This document shows positions 54,131 to 62,196 of a DNA stretch of 64,000 nt, piece by piece. The stretch's first letter is position 1. Each line of letters opens with the position of its first letter. This stretch comes from CAVVAL01 sp963740215. Its GTDB lineage: Bacteria; Actinomycetota; Actinomycetes; Mycobacteriales; Cryptosporangiaceae. The position numbers were made by a program, and so were the translations under genes. The notes under the pieces were generated by a model. That model was not told where the DNA came from. It did not search any database and saw only the letters and a program-made list of their open reading frames with translations. The stretch covers positions 248,001 to 312,000 of the forward strand of contig CAVUDJ010000005.1 in NCBI GenBank assembly GCA_963740215.1, written 5' to 3'.

Positions 54131-56425
54131 TCAGCGTCCGGCAATCTTGCGGGCGCCGAGCGTCTGTTCGAGCAGCGCCAGCGCCTCGGCCTCGGTGTCA
54201 CGGCGGATCGGACCCGCTTCGCCTTCGGGCTCGTCCATCGGCTCGTCGCCAGGGTCGAATCCGTCGTACTCCGGAGGCGGGGGCGGCGGCAGTCCGGGAT
54301 CGTCGTCCGGCTCGGGCGCCTTCGCGACCTGGCGGACCTCCGGCCAGTCATCGCCGCCCGAGTCACCAGGCGGGGTGGCACGCCGCTGCGGCTCCGCCGG
54401 GCGGGCCGGTGCCTGGGTGGCGGTGGCCGGGGCACCGTCGGCAACTGCGCGGATCGCCCACCGCACGCCGAGTACCTCGTTCAACGCCTCCTGCACCAGC
54501 TTCACGACCTGGTCGTCCGCGAACCGGCGGACCAGCCCCTGATGCTGCACGACCAGGATCAGCTCGGACCCGTTCACCTCGCGCGGCGTCGCGTTCTGCA
54601 TCAGCGACCAGACGACGCGCCGCTTCTTGAGCCGCTCCAGGATCTCCGGCCAGAGGCGGCGCACCGCGGCCGCGTCGATCTCGCCTGCGGACCGGGCCGG
54701 CGGAGGGGGGAGCGGGCCGGTGTTCGTGGGCGCAGCGGCTCGCGGCGCGGGCCCGCTGGTCGGCGCGGCGCTGGTCGGCGCGGCGGCCTGCTGCGGCCCG
54801 CTGGCCGGCGCGGCGGCCTGCTGCGGCCCGCTGGTCGGCGCGGCGCTGGTCGGCGGGGCGGCCTGCTGTTGGGGCCGGCTGGTTGGCGGGGCGGCCTGCT
54901 GTTGGGGCCCGCTGGTCGGCGGGGCGGCCTGCGGGGGCGCGGACGTCCGTGCGGATGGGGCCGCAGCCGGTGCAGCCGCAGCGGGCGGGGAAGCTGGCGT
55001 GGCGGGCGGGGAGGCCGGCCTGGCGGGAGCGGAACTGCTCGGGCCGGTCCGTTTGGCCTGCTCAGCAGCCGGCGCGATGCTAGCGGCGGGTGCCGCGCTG
55101 GCCGGCGCGGTAGCCCTCGGGCGGGCCCCCGAACTGTCGGGCTTTTGGCTGCTTCCGGTGTCCGTTGAAGGGACCGGTGTCCGGACAGTCCGGTTCGGCT
55201 CCGGAGCAGTCGCAGGAGCGGGAGTGGGTGCGGCGGCACTGGCGATCGGCGCCGCGCCTCCGATGTCGAACCGGCGTTCGAGCCGTTCCAGGCGCTGGAG
55301 CAGCGCGCCGTGGCTGTCGTCGGCGCCGGGGAGGAGCATGCGGGCGCACACCAGCTCCAGCAGGAGCCGGGGCGAGGTGGTGCCGCGCATCTCGATGAGG
55401 CCGTTGTGAACCACGTCCGCCATGCGCGACAGCGACGCGCCACCCAGCCGCAGCGCCTGACCGGTCATCCGTTCGAGCTGGTCGGCGGGGGCGTCGATGA
55501 GTCCCTTGCTGGCGGCGTCCGGAACCTTTTCGAGGATGAGGAGGTCGCGTAGCCGTTCCAGCAGGTCGGAGGCGAAACGGCGGGGGTCGTGCCCGGCCTC
55601 GACCACCTTGTCGATGGTGCTGAACAGCCCGGCTCCGTCGGCGGCGGCGAGCGCGTCGCAGGCGTCGTCGAGGAGGGCGACGTCGGTGACGCCGAGCAGG
55701 TGGACGGCAGTCGCGTAGGTGACGCCCTCGTCGCCGGCACCGGCAAGCAACTGGTCCATGATGGAGAGCGAGTCACGGGCGGAGCCGCCGCTGGCCCGCA
55801 CGACCAGCGGATACACGGTGGGCTCGACCTTGACGCCCTCGCGCGTGCAGATGTCTTCGAGCAGCCCGCGGAGCACGCCGGGCGGCAGCAGGCGGAACGG
55901 GTAGTGGTGGGTGCGCGACCGGATCGTCTGGAGCACCTTGTCCGGTTCGGTGGTGGCGAAGACGAACTTGACGAAGTCCGGCGGCTCCTCGACCAGCTTC
56001 AGCAGCGCGTTGAAGCCCTGCGTCGAGACCATGTGGGCCTCGTCGATCACGTAGATCTTGAACCGGCTGCTGACGGGCGCGAAGAAGGCACGTTCCCGCA
56101 GCTCACGGGCGTCGTCGACGCCACCGTGCGAGGCAGCGTCGATCTCGATGACGTCGAGCGACCCGGAACCGTCCGGAGCGAGGGCCACGCACGATTCGCA
56201 CTCGTCGCACGGCGTGGGGGTGGGGCCTTGCACGCAGTTGAGCGAGCGAGCCAGGATGCGGGCGGACGAGGTCTTGCCGCAGCCGCGCGGTCCCGAGAAG
56301 AGATAGGCGTGGTTGAGCTTGTCGTTCTTCAGCGCCTGGATCAGCGGTGCCGTGACGTGTTCCTGGCCGATGACCTCGTCGAAGGAGCGGGGCCGGTACT
56401 TGCGGTAGAGCGCGAGGTTCGCCAC
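54131..56425 (-). CDS. dnaX: DNA polymerase III subunit gamma/tau
   Basis: 764 codons from GTG 56423-56425 after GGAGG. AAA+ core: Walker A GPRGCGKTS, zinc module CDECESC, Walker B VIDEAHM, SRC-like sensor; residues 1-370. Domain III helices to ~400, then a long Pro/Ala/Gln region (residues ~430-590) with near-tandem copies of GPQQQAAPPTS-like units. A conserved C-terminal tau-type domain follows (RRLWPEILERLKKRRVVWSL). It loads the sliding clamp. The repeats at 54700-54960 are the least stable part. Confidence 0.97.
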   Translation of the reverse strand: MANLALYRKYRPRSFDEVIGQEHVTAPLIQALKNDKLNHAYLFSGPRGCGKTSSARILARSLNCVQGPTPTPCDECESCVALAPDGSGSLDVIEIDAASHGGVDDARELRERAFFAPVSSRFKIYVIDEAHMVSTQGFNALLKLVEEPPDFVKFVFATTEPDKVLQTIRSRTHHYPFRLLPPGVLRGLLEDICTREGVKVEPTVYPLVVRASGGSARDSLSIMDQLLAGAGDEGVTYATAVHLLGVTDVALLDDACDALAAADGAGLFSTIDKVVEAGHDPRRFASDLLERLRDLLILEKVPDAASKGLIDAPADQLERMTGQALRLGGASLSRMADVVHNGLIEMRGTTSPRLLLELVCARMLLPGADDSHGALLQRLERLERRFDIGGAAPIASAAAPTPAPATAPEPNRTVRTPVPSTDTGSSQKPDSSGARPRATAPASAAPAASIAPAAEQAKRTGPSSSAPARPASPPATPASPPAAAAPAAAPSARTSAPPQAAPPTSGPQQQAAPPTSRPQQQAAPPTSAAPTSGPQQAAAPASGPQQAAAPTSAAPTSGPAPRAAAPTNTGPLPPPPARSAGEIDAAAVRRLWPEILERLKKRRVVWSLMQNATPREVNGSELILVVQHQGLVRRFADDQVVKLVQEALNEVLGVRWAIRAVADGAPATATQAPARPAEPQRRATPPGDSGGDDWPEVRQVAKAPEPDDDPGLPPPPPPEYDGFDPGDEPMDEPEGEAGPIRRDTEAEALALLEQTLGARKIAGR

Positions 56426-56463
56426 GCCGGCATCCTCCCTCGGCATTGCCCGGGAACAAAAGG

Positions 56464-56550
56464 GCCCCCCGTGCACCCGCCAGAGCCCGCTTACCCTTGC
56501 TGCCTTCCGGCCCTGGGGGAGTTCACAGGATGCACGCCGCACGAGGGGCT
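56464..56550 (-). ncRNA. ffs: Signal recognition particle RNA (4.5S, small bacterial type)
   Basis: On the minus strand the domain IV core is exact: CAGGGCCGGAAGGCAGCAAG with the GGAA tetraloop, framed by TGCATCCTGTGAACTCCCC and GGGTAAGCGGGC. The outer ends pair (CACGAGGGG-type strand with CCCCCCGTG). It lies 40 bases upstream of dnaX, its usual place in actinomycetes. It binds Ffh for co-translational targeting. Ends are approximate. Confidence 0.92.
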
Positions 56551-56616
56551 GGGCTCAACTCTACCCCGGAGCTCCGACGGCCTTGCACCCCCCGTCACCC
56601 CGCCGCACCCCCGCCC

Positions 56617-56671
56617 AGTTTCGGACTTTTGAGGGTCGGCGAGCCGCCAGCACCCTCAAAAGTCCGAAACT
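56617..56671. repeat. Dispersed palindrome family A, copy 2
   Basis: Arms 56617-56636 and 56652-56671 are exact complements (AGTTTCGGACTTTTGAGGGT). The 15-base loop again contains GCGAGCCGCC. It lies 7 bases after the stop of the remnant chitinase gene and upstream of ffs. Identical in arm and loop core to 45718-45776. Confidence 0.75.
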
Positions 56672-56678
56672 CGGGGGG

Positions 56679-57006
56679 TTAGTTCTGCACGGCCGCGAAC
56701 CCGCGCGCGAACTGGTTCTGCTGCTGCGACACGCCACTGCATGTCGGCGACGGCTGCGCGGTGCCGGCAGCGCACGCCTTGTCGCGGCTGACCGACCAGA
56801 AGCCCAGCATCCCGACGCCGTTCGCCTTGGCGAAGTTGACGACGTAGCCGCTCCCCCCACTCCTGGGTCTTGGCGAACGTGGCGGTGGCGGCCGTGGGCG
56901 CGGCCTTGGGTTCGGCTGCGTTCGCCGACATGACGCCGGCGGTCGCAGCGCCGGCGACGAGCGTGAGAGCTGTGGTGGCCAGGATCAGCCGGGTACGGGA
57001 GGTCAT
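56679..57006 (-). pseudogene. GH18 chitinase-like remnant: signal peptide joined to C-terminus
   Basis: ATG 57004-57006 starts a signal peptide (TSRTRLILATTALTLVAGAA) and a short mature start (AEPKAAPTAATATFAKTQEW). After one extra base near 56853 comes GYVVNFAKANGVGMLGFWSV, SRDKACAAGTAQPSPTC and FARGFAAVQN. That is the last ~55 residues of GH18 chitinases of the actinomycete type. The catalytic barrel with DxxDxDxE is missing. Either an internal deletion or a collapsed assembly. Confidence 0.65.
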
Positions 57007-57158
57007 GGATCCCCTTCGATCAGCGCGGTTGGAGGGCCCGCTGCGTCGTCATGAACGTCCGGGGAAGCTAGCAGTGGTCTAGACCGACAGACCGCGCTGA
57101 AAGGCCGATTTAAGCTCGACTTACGCGCCACATGAGCCCCACCAGCCCCAGCCGGACC

Positions 57159-57202
57159 GGTGTCCGACCGCCGCAGGGCAGGTGTCCGACCGCCGCAGGG
57201 CC
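57159..57202. repeat. Two-copy 22-bp tandem repeat before tRNA-Ser
   Basis: The unit GGTGTCCGACCGCCGCAGGG (plus two bases) occurs twice head to tail, and its first part (CCGGTGTG) begins again at 57201. It lies 40 bases upstream of tRNA-Ser and downstream of the chitinase remnant promoter region. Confidence 0.55.
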
Positions 57203-57243
57203 GGTGTGAGAAGTGGGTCGCCCGGTCCGGTACTCTGTCCGGC

Positions 57244-57328
57244 GGAGGATTCGCCTAGTGGCCTAGGGCGCACGCTTGGAAAGCGTGTTGGGGGCAACCC
57301 CTCACGAGTTCGAATCTCGTATCCTCCG
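57244..57328 (+). tRNA. tRNA-Ser (anticodon GGA)
   Basis: Acceptor GGAGGAT pairs with ATCCTCC. The D arm contains GCCTAGTGGCCTAGGGC, the anticodon loop CTTGGAAAG gives GGA, the long variable arm TGTTGGGGGCAACCCC is typical of Ser, and the T arm is ACGAGTTCGAATCTCGT. CCA is not encoded. Followed at 57349 by a hairpin terminator. Confidence 0.96.
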
Positions 57329-57348
57329 CCGCCTCCAAGCAGGCAATA

Positions 57349-57384
57349 CGTCGGCCCGGTCCCCTCACGGGTGCCGGGCCGACG
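57349..57384 (+). terminator. tRNA-Ser terminator
   Basis: CGTCGGCCCGG and CCGGGCCGACG form a strong stem around TCCCCTCACGGGTG. It starts 20 bases after the tRNA. Confidence 0.7.
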
Positions 57385-57420
57385 TCGTGTCCAGTCTCAG
57401 TTCTGGACTCGGTGGGGAAT

Positions 57421-57867
57421 CTAGTCGGCGATGAGGACGCTACGGCTCCGGCGACCGGCGCCTCGCTCCTGCTGGCGGCGTACCAGCCAGCTACCGGGCG
57501 CCACGCCGCTGCCGCCGTGTTCCGGGTGCACCAGGTACGCCGGAGCAGTGTTGTCGAACACGGCGATCCCGAGGCCGATCGGATCCCGAACAAAAGCCGT
57601 CCACCGGCAAGTGCCGGCGTCGGCGACGAGGGTATGCGGGTTGTTGCCGTCCGCGCCGCGAACCAGCTCCACGCCGCCTGAAGGCACTGATCGCCAGCTC
57701 GCCCATGAGTCCAGCGTCACCGTGTTGAGCAATGCGAACGGGATGACAATGAGGTCACCCTGCGCCTGCAGCCCGTCGATCACCGGGACGGTGACCTGTC
57801 GTTCGAGGTGGTCCAATACGTCGAGGCCGGTCCGGTCGAGCAGTTCTGCCAGATCCACTGTGATCAC
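57421..57867 (-). CDS. Hypothetical protein
   Basis: 148 codons from GTG 57865-57867, with AAAGGTG upstream. It reads ITVDLAELLDRTGLDVLDHL, ERQVTVPVIDGLQAQGDLIV, then LVADAGTCRWTAFVRDPIGL and a basic C-terminus (GSWLVRRQQERGAGRRSRS). No family recognised. It follows the DUF6745-type gene by 17 bases and shares its direction, so the two likely form one unit. Confidence 0.6.
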   Translation of the reverse strand: MITVDLAELLDRTGLDVLDHLERQVTVPVIDGLQAQGDLIVIPFALLNTVTLDSWASWRSVPSGGVELVRGADGNNPHTLVADAGTCRWTAFVRDPIGLGIAVFDNTAPAYLVHPEHGGSGVAPGSWLVRRQQERGAGRRSRSVLIAD

Positions 57868-57884
57868 CTTTGGTGGGAGAAGGG

Positions 57885-59045
57885 TCAGGTACGGCGCTGA
57901 AGCTGCGCGTACTGGGCTCCGGTGAGCCCGTACGTCCAGCCGGCCGCGTCGATCGGGTCGTCGTACCAGGGCGGGACGTGCAGCCCGTACATGCGGCGAG
58001 TGCCGTCGCGCTCCACCGAGCCGTTGACGGCGAGCAGGAGCCGGTTCGGCGACATGTCGTAGAGCCGCAGTTCGCAGCCGGGGTTGCCTGGATCGGGCTC
58101 CCGTCCGACGAGCGTCAGGCCGGCCATGGAGATGAATGCCGCCCAGCCGATGCGTTCGATCGCGCACCGGCGCACTTCGACGTTGCGTTCGGCTGCGATC
58201 TGCTCAACCGTCGGCCTGTCGATCACCCAGGAGGGCACGCGTGTCCCGTGCCAGGAGTGCACTGTCCAGCCGTCCCGAAAGATCACGGCCGGACCGGCCG
58301 CGTCGTGCAGACGGACCTCGCCGTACGCGCTGCCAGGCAGGGGCTCGGTCCGGAGAACAGCAGGACGCTCGGCCCCCACGCATACGTCTTCGCGAGGCCA
58401 CCACCAGCCGCAGGAACGAACGAGTGTCGCCCAGAGGTCCAACTGCGCCGCGTCAGCCGCGCCGAAGCGGGCACCAACGACCCGCCGATGCACGTCGTAG
58501 TGCGCCACCCAGTCGGCCTCGTGCTGGCCGTACCAGGTGAGGCCAGGCAGCGCAGGCGCCGCTGCGCGCACCACACCAGCAACCGACTCCCGGACGACCC
58601 GGCGCAGTGCACCGCGCACTCCCACGTCCAGCACCGACCGCAGAGAGGCACCAGCATGCAGCGCCGCAACGGGATCCGGAGGAGGTTGGGCATACGGCTC
58701 CGGGTGGGCGCCGAGCCTTTCCCTCAGCGTCGACACCAGCGTCGCCAGCTGGCTCTCCAGCGGCCACGGGCCGTCCGAGCGCAACGTCAGTGGCGCTGGT
58801 GGAAGGACCTCGCTGGCGGCGGCCGGCGAGCTCACCCAGACGAACGCCGGCCGGGGCCGGTCGAGAAGGGCGTAAAGGCCCGCGATTGCGCTCTCGGCTG
58901 CGTCGCGGTCGGCCGGTTCGGTGCACAGCGCGTGGCTCAGCCAACCGGCGCGGATATCGACGGCCTGCCACCAGAGGTCAAGGGATCGGTCGGGGTGGGA
59001 CAGGACATAAGGTCGGCGGGACTTCCGCCGGCGTTGCCCGCTCAA
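57885..59045 (-). CDS. DUF6745-like protein
   Basis: 386 codons. The C-terminal half carries the motif series WWWPREDVCVGAERPAVLRT, GPAVIFRDGWTVHSWHGTRV and ERNVEVRRCAIERIGWAAFI, which I associate with the DUF6745 domain (unknown function, common in large mycelial actinomycetes). The N-terminal half is helical. Cytosolic. Followed by the 57421 gene. Family name from memory, to be checked. Confidence 0.65.
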   Translation of the reverse strand: MSGQRRRKSRRPYVLSHPDRSLDLWWQAVDIRAGWLSHALCTEPADRDAAESAIAGLYALLDRPRPAFVWVSSPAAASEVLPPAPLTLRSDGPWPLESQLATLVSTLRERLGAHPEPYAQPPPDPVAALHAGASLRSVLDVGVRGALRRVVRESVAGVVRAAAPALPGLTWYGQHEADWVAHYDVHRRVVGARFGAADAAQLDLWATLVRSCGWWWPREDVCVGAERPAVLRTEPLPGSAYGEVRLHDAAGPAVIFRDGWTVHSWHGTRVPSWVIDRPTVEQIAAERNVEVRRCAIERIGWAAFISMAGLTLVGREPDPGNPGCELRLYDMSPNRLLLAVNGSVERDGTRRMYGLHVPPWYDDPIDAAGWTYGLTGAQYAQLQRRT

Positions 59046-59198
59046 CGCGCCTGGGCGGATACGCCCTTCCTGTTAGACATGCGCACGATGATGGCAGCCA
59101 ATGTCCGGTTCGGCAATCGAGTTCACAAGCGGTCACGGCTTTCAGCGATGCTGCGCGATATACTTTGCGTCAGCGTTGATATCACTGGGGGTGCATTG

Positions 59199-59414
59199 AT
59201 GAGTCGGACCGTCATCGATCTGGACGACGAGCTGGTCGCTGCCGTGGCTCAGGCCCTCGGCACGAGCACGAAGAAGGAGACCGTCAACACCGCCCTGCGC
59301 GAAGTGCTTCAGAACCGCCGGCGCGCACTCGCGCTCACCAGGTTGCGTGCCGCCGCCGAAGAGGGTTCCTTCGATCTGGAGATCCTTGAGGACAAGAAGC
59401 TCTACCGCCGGTGA
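59199..59414 (+). CDS. vapB: VapB-type antitoxin
   Basis: 71 codons from ATG 59199. SRTVIDLDDELVAAVAQALG is a ribbon-helix-helix DNA-binding start; STKKETVNTALREVLQNRRR is the second helix, and FDLEILEDKKLYRR is the toxin-neutralising tail. Overlaps vapC by 4 bases (GTGA). Probably autoregulates the pair at the AT-richer stretch 59150-59190 (GATATACT, GATATCAC). Confidence 0.9.
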   Translation: MSRTVIDLDDELVAAVAQALGTSTKKETVNTALREVLQNRRRALALTRLRAAAEEGSFDLEILEDKKLYRR

Positions 59415-59833
59415 GCGCGGCCCAGTTCCTGATCGACACCAGCGCTCTCGGGCGGTTCATACGCGGCGACGCGGAGCAGTACGGCTGGGATCAAGCCGCG
59501 ACGGCCGGGCTGATAGCGACCTGCCCTATCACCGAACTCGAGTTCTTCTACAGCGCCCGGTCCATCGCGGATCGCGCGCAGGGCATCGAGGACATCCGGC
59601 TGCTATTCGCGTGGGTGCCGGTGGACGACCGCGCCTACGATCGCGCTTCACAGGTCCAGGAAGCACTCACCAAGCGAGGGCAGCATCGTGGTGCCGGAGC
59701 CGTTGACCTGGTGGTTGCCGCCACCGCGGAACTCCAAGGACTGACGCTCTTGCACCGGGATCGTGACTTCGACTGCATCGCGGCTGTCACCGGGCAGGCA
59801 CTTCAGTGGTACGGACCCGAATCCGGTAAGTAG
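59411..59833 (+). CDS. vapC: VapC-type PIN-domain toxin
   Basis: 140 codons from GTG 59411. PIN acidic residues: Asp in FLIDTSALGRF, Glu in ITELEFFYSAR, Asp in GAVDLVVAATAE and DRDFD. An RNase that typically cleaves tRNA or rRNA when freed from VapB. Cytosolic. Confidence 0.92.
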   Translation: MSAAQFLIDTSALGRFIRGDAEQYGWDQAATAGLIATCPITELEFFYSARSIADRAQGIEDIRLLFAWVPVDDRAYDRASQVQEALTKRGQHRGAGAVDLVVAATAELQGLTLLHRDRDFDCIAAVTGQALQWYGPESGK

Positions 59834-59861
59834 CCTGCGCCACCGGTGGGAGACTGGCCGC

Positions 59862-60179
59862 ATGGGAGCACTCCCGGAGCACCATCGGCACGCCGAGAAG
59901 TTGGCCGCTCTCCACCGAGCTGTCTTCGAGGGCGAAGGCAGCACAGATCCCGCTACCCGTGCCACAGCGGCAACCGGAATCGACGCGCCGCCGCAGCTCG
60001 CGTCGTACCTCGCAGCCGTCCGTGACGCGTCATACCGCATCACGGACGCCGACGTCACCGCACTCCTGGACGCCGGCTGGACCGAGGAGCAGCTGTTCGA
60101 GGTCACCGTCGCCGCCGCGCTCGGCCGTGCTCAGCGCAGCCTCGACGCCGGCCTGCGTGCGCTGGGAGTCGAGTCATGA
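59862..60179 (+). CDS. Small helical protein (AhpD-associated)
   Basis: 105 codons from ATG 59862. It starts MGALPEHHRHAEKLAALHRA and contains APPQLASYLAAVRDASYRIT, DADVTALLDAGWTEEQLFEV and TVAAALGRAQRSLDAGLRAL: the CMD-like helical pattern without the CxxC motif. Overlaps the next gene by 4 bases, a conserved pairing of a small subunit with an AhpD-like protein. Confidence 0.7.
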   Translation: MGALPEHHRHAEKLAALHRAVFEGEGSTDPATRATAATGIDAPPQLASYLAAVRDASYRITDADVTALLDAGWTEEQLFEVTVAAALGRAQRSLDAGLRALGVES

Positions 60180-60763
60180 GGCTGCAGATCCTCGATCATG
60201 GGCACCGCTGGCCGGCGCGCGCCTTCCAGCGCCTGGCCGCGATGGTCTTCCGCGCCGAGATGGACGATGTCGCCAAGACCGCCATGCACCGGCCCGGCTT
60301 CTGGGGTCGGCCCTTCTTCACCTACGGCGGCGAGGTCCTCCGCGGACCTTCGTTCTGGACGGCCGGCGAGCGCGAGTACATGGCGATGTTCACGTCGCGG
60401 CTAAACGAGTGCCCGTTCTGTGCCAGGGTCCACGCAGCGACCACGACCCTGGAGTCGCGCGGCGAGGTCGACGTCGCCGACCCGTCGACCGCGCGGCCGG
60501 AACTGGCCGCCGTACTCAGACTGCTTGAGAAGGTGACGCGCTCACCGGACGACGTGACGCCTGAGGACGTCGACGCTGTGCGTGCGGCGGGCGTGCCGGA
60601 CGAGGCAATCGTCGACGCCCTGCATGTGAATGTCGTCTTCAACGTCGTGAACCGGCTTGCCAACGCATTCGACTGGGCGTGGGACTCCGACCGGCATGTC
60701 CAGGCGAGCGCAGAAGCGATACACAGGTTCCGGTACCAGTTGCCCGGTTTCGTCATGCGTTAG
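60176..60763 (+). CDS. AhpD/carboxymuconolactone decarboxylase-like protein
   Basis: 195 codons from ATG 60176. The redox motif is NECPFCARVHAATTTLE (CxxC with the downstream His, about residues 79-86), as in AhpD alkylhydroperoxidases. Helical throughout. Likely involved in peroxide or thiol metabolism; the partner enzyme is not known. Confidence 0.85.
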   Translation: MRLQILDHGHRWPARAFQRLAAMVFRAEMDDVAKTAMHRPGFWGRPFFTYGGEVLRGPSFWTAGEREYMAMFTSRLNECPFCARVHAATTTLESRGEVDVADPSTARPELAAVLRLLEKVTRSPDDVTPEDVDAVRAAGVPDEAIVDALHVNVVFNVVNRLANAFDWAWDSDRHVQASAEAIHRFRYQLPGFVMR

Positions 60764-60781
60764 CTAGCGGAGAGAGCGCCC

Positions 60782-61354
60782 ATGCCCGGACAGGTTCGTC
60801 CCGTCTCCGACGAGCGCGAGGGCCTGCTCGCCTACCTCGCCCAGCAGCGTGACGCCATCCGCATCGCGGCGTATGGGCTGACGGAAGAGCAGCTGCGCGC
60901 GGCACCGTCGGCTAGCTCGCTGAGCGTCGGCGGCCTGCTCAAGCACGTCGCCAGCATGGAGCGCGGCTGGATCGACACGATGCTGCAGAGGCCGGCGCAC
61001 GCCTCCGAGGAGGGGTACCGCTCGGACTTCCAGCTCATCCCGGACGACACCCTCCAGAGCCTTCTCGACGACTACTCCAAAGCCGCCGCCGAAACCGAGG
61101 AGGCCGTCGCGGAGATCGCGGACCTCGGCCAGGCGGTGCCGGTGCCACAGGGCGTGCCCTGGTTCCCGGACGACGTGAAGGAGTGGTCGGCCCGCTGGGT
61201 GCTGCTGCACCTGATCGAGGAGACGGCACGGCACGCCGGCCATGCGGACATCGTCCGCGAGAGCGTTGACGGCGCCACCGCATACGAGCTGATGGCAGCC
61301 GCCGAAGGCTGGCCCGCGACCGGCTGGCTCAAGCCCTGGCAGCCGCCGTCCTAG
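60782..61354 (+). CDS. DinB-family (DUF664) mycothiol-transferase-like protein
   Basis: 190 codons from ATG 60782. The metal-binding histidines fit the family: LLKHVASMERGWIDTML (first His), and HLIEETARHAGHADIVRE (second and third). A four-helix bundle. DinB/DUF664 proteins of actinomycetes use mycothiol or bacillithiol for transfer reactions. Cytosolic. Confidence 0.9.
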   Translation: MPGQVRPVSDEREGLLAYLAQQRDAIRIAAYGLTEEQLRAAPSASSLSVGGLLKHVASMERGWIDTMLQRPAHASEEGYRSDFQLIPDDTLQSLLDDYSKAAAETEEAVAEIADLGQAVPVPQGVPWFPDDVKEWSARWVLLHLIEETARHAGHADIVRESVDGATAYELMAAAEGWPATGWLKPWQPPS

Positions 61355-61378
61355 TCGAACTGTCAGGGAAATGGCGGC
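61342..61378. repeat. Small hairpin repeat, copy 2 (AACTGTC core)
   Basis: GCCGCC and GGCGGC flank a loop with CGAACTGTCAGGGAAAT, closely matching 11147-11181 (CAACTGTCGGGGAAAT). It lies between the convergent DinB and DUF6191-like genes, so it probably serves as a terminator. Confidence 0.5.
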
Positions 61379-61380
61379 AT

Positions 61381-61659
61381 CTAGCGGTCAGTGTCCAAGC
61401 CGGCCGCCTTGCGCACCTTGATCACCGCGGTACGAGAGCTGAGGTCGACGGCTCGCGGCGGAGCGCCGGCCTCCTCATCGTCGCGCATCGTCGACATGCT
61501 CTTCATGCTCTTGAGGTTGTCGAGCTGGTGACGCCGCTCGGGCAGGAAGAACGAGTCCAGCTCGCCGAAGCTGGCCGACAGCACTCTCCCTGACCTGCCG
61601 ACCGAATTCCGTAGCAACTTGAGCAGACCCACAAAGCCAGTCTCACACGGGATGGCCAC
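61381..61659 (-). CDS. DUF6191-like protein
   Basis: About 92 codons from GTG 61657-61659 (start uncertain). It reads LSASFGELDSFFLPERRHQL, MRDDEEAGAPPRAVDLSSRT and TAVIKVRKAAG. The F-x-E-L-x-x-F-F-x-P-x-x-R-H pattern followed by DxxxGAPPR-VDL is what I know as DUF6191, unknown function, frequent in actinomycetes. The N-terminus is short compared with relatives, which begin with a membrane helix. Confidence 0.6.
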   Translation of the reverse strand: MAIPCETGFVGLLKLLRNSVGRSGRVLSASFGELDSFFLPERRHQLDNLKSMKSMSTMRDDEEAGAPPRAVDLSSRTAVIKVRKAAGLDTDR

Positions 61660-61691
61660 CGACTGGTAGCCGCTTTCACTGGAGCCGAAAG

Positions 61692-62149
61692 CTAACGCCG
61701 CGACCACGCCCCAGGCGAGTCGACCAGCTCCTGGACGTGCGGCGGGAACTTGGCGGCGAGAACGTCGGCGAGGCTCACCTCGTCGAGCACACTCCGTACG
61801 GCCGCCCGCACCGCTACCCACACGGTCTGCAGGTGCTCGGCGGCGCCGTCGTAGCTGGCAGTCTCCGGACGTTCCCCGCGTACGCCGGCGAGCGGACCGT
61901 CCACAGCACGGAGTAACGTCGCCGACGCTGATCTCCGCCGCAGGCCGAGCCAGCCGGTAACCGCCCTCGGCGCCGCGCTGGCTGCGGACCAGGCCGCCCC
62001 GCCGCAGGTCGGAAAGGATCGCTTCAAGGAACTTCCGCGGCAGGGACTGCCGGTCGGCGAGCGACCTGGGCGGTCGCGGATTCGGTCTCGTCCGCCGCGA
62101 GCGCGAGCAGGGCCCGCACCGCGTAGTCGGCCCGTGCCGAGATCTGCAT
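61692..62149 (-). pseudogene. Rrf2-family regulator, two frameshifts as read
   Basis: ATG 62147-62149 starts MQISARADYAVRALLALAAD, the Rrf2 winged helix. After an extra base near 62068 it continues SLADRQSLPRKFLEAILSDL and RRGGLVRSQRGAEGGYRLAR, then after a second near 61918 LLRAVDGPLAGVRGERPETA and the C-terminal helix. Corrected ~151 aa. No Cys cluster of the IscR type is visible. It follows the ABC permease by 47 bases and may control the sulfur/nitrate-type importer. Confidence 0.85.
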
Positions 62150-62196
62150 CCCTCCATGATGCCGCCCCACGCGCCGCCCCGTTCACACAGCCACCC

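Noticed and set aside
54700..54960. Short repeats in dnaX as a CRISPR array or satellite
   Set aside because: They are in-frame Pro/Ala/Gln repeats of the tau linker with no spacers.
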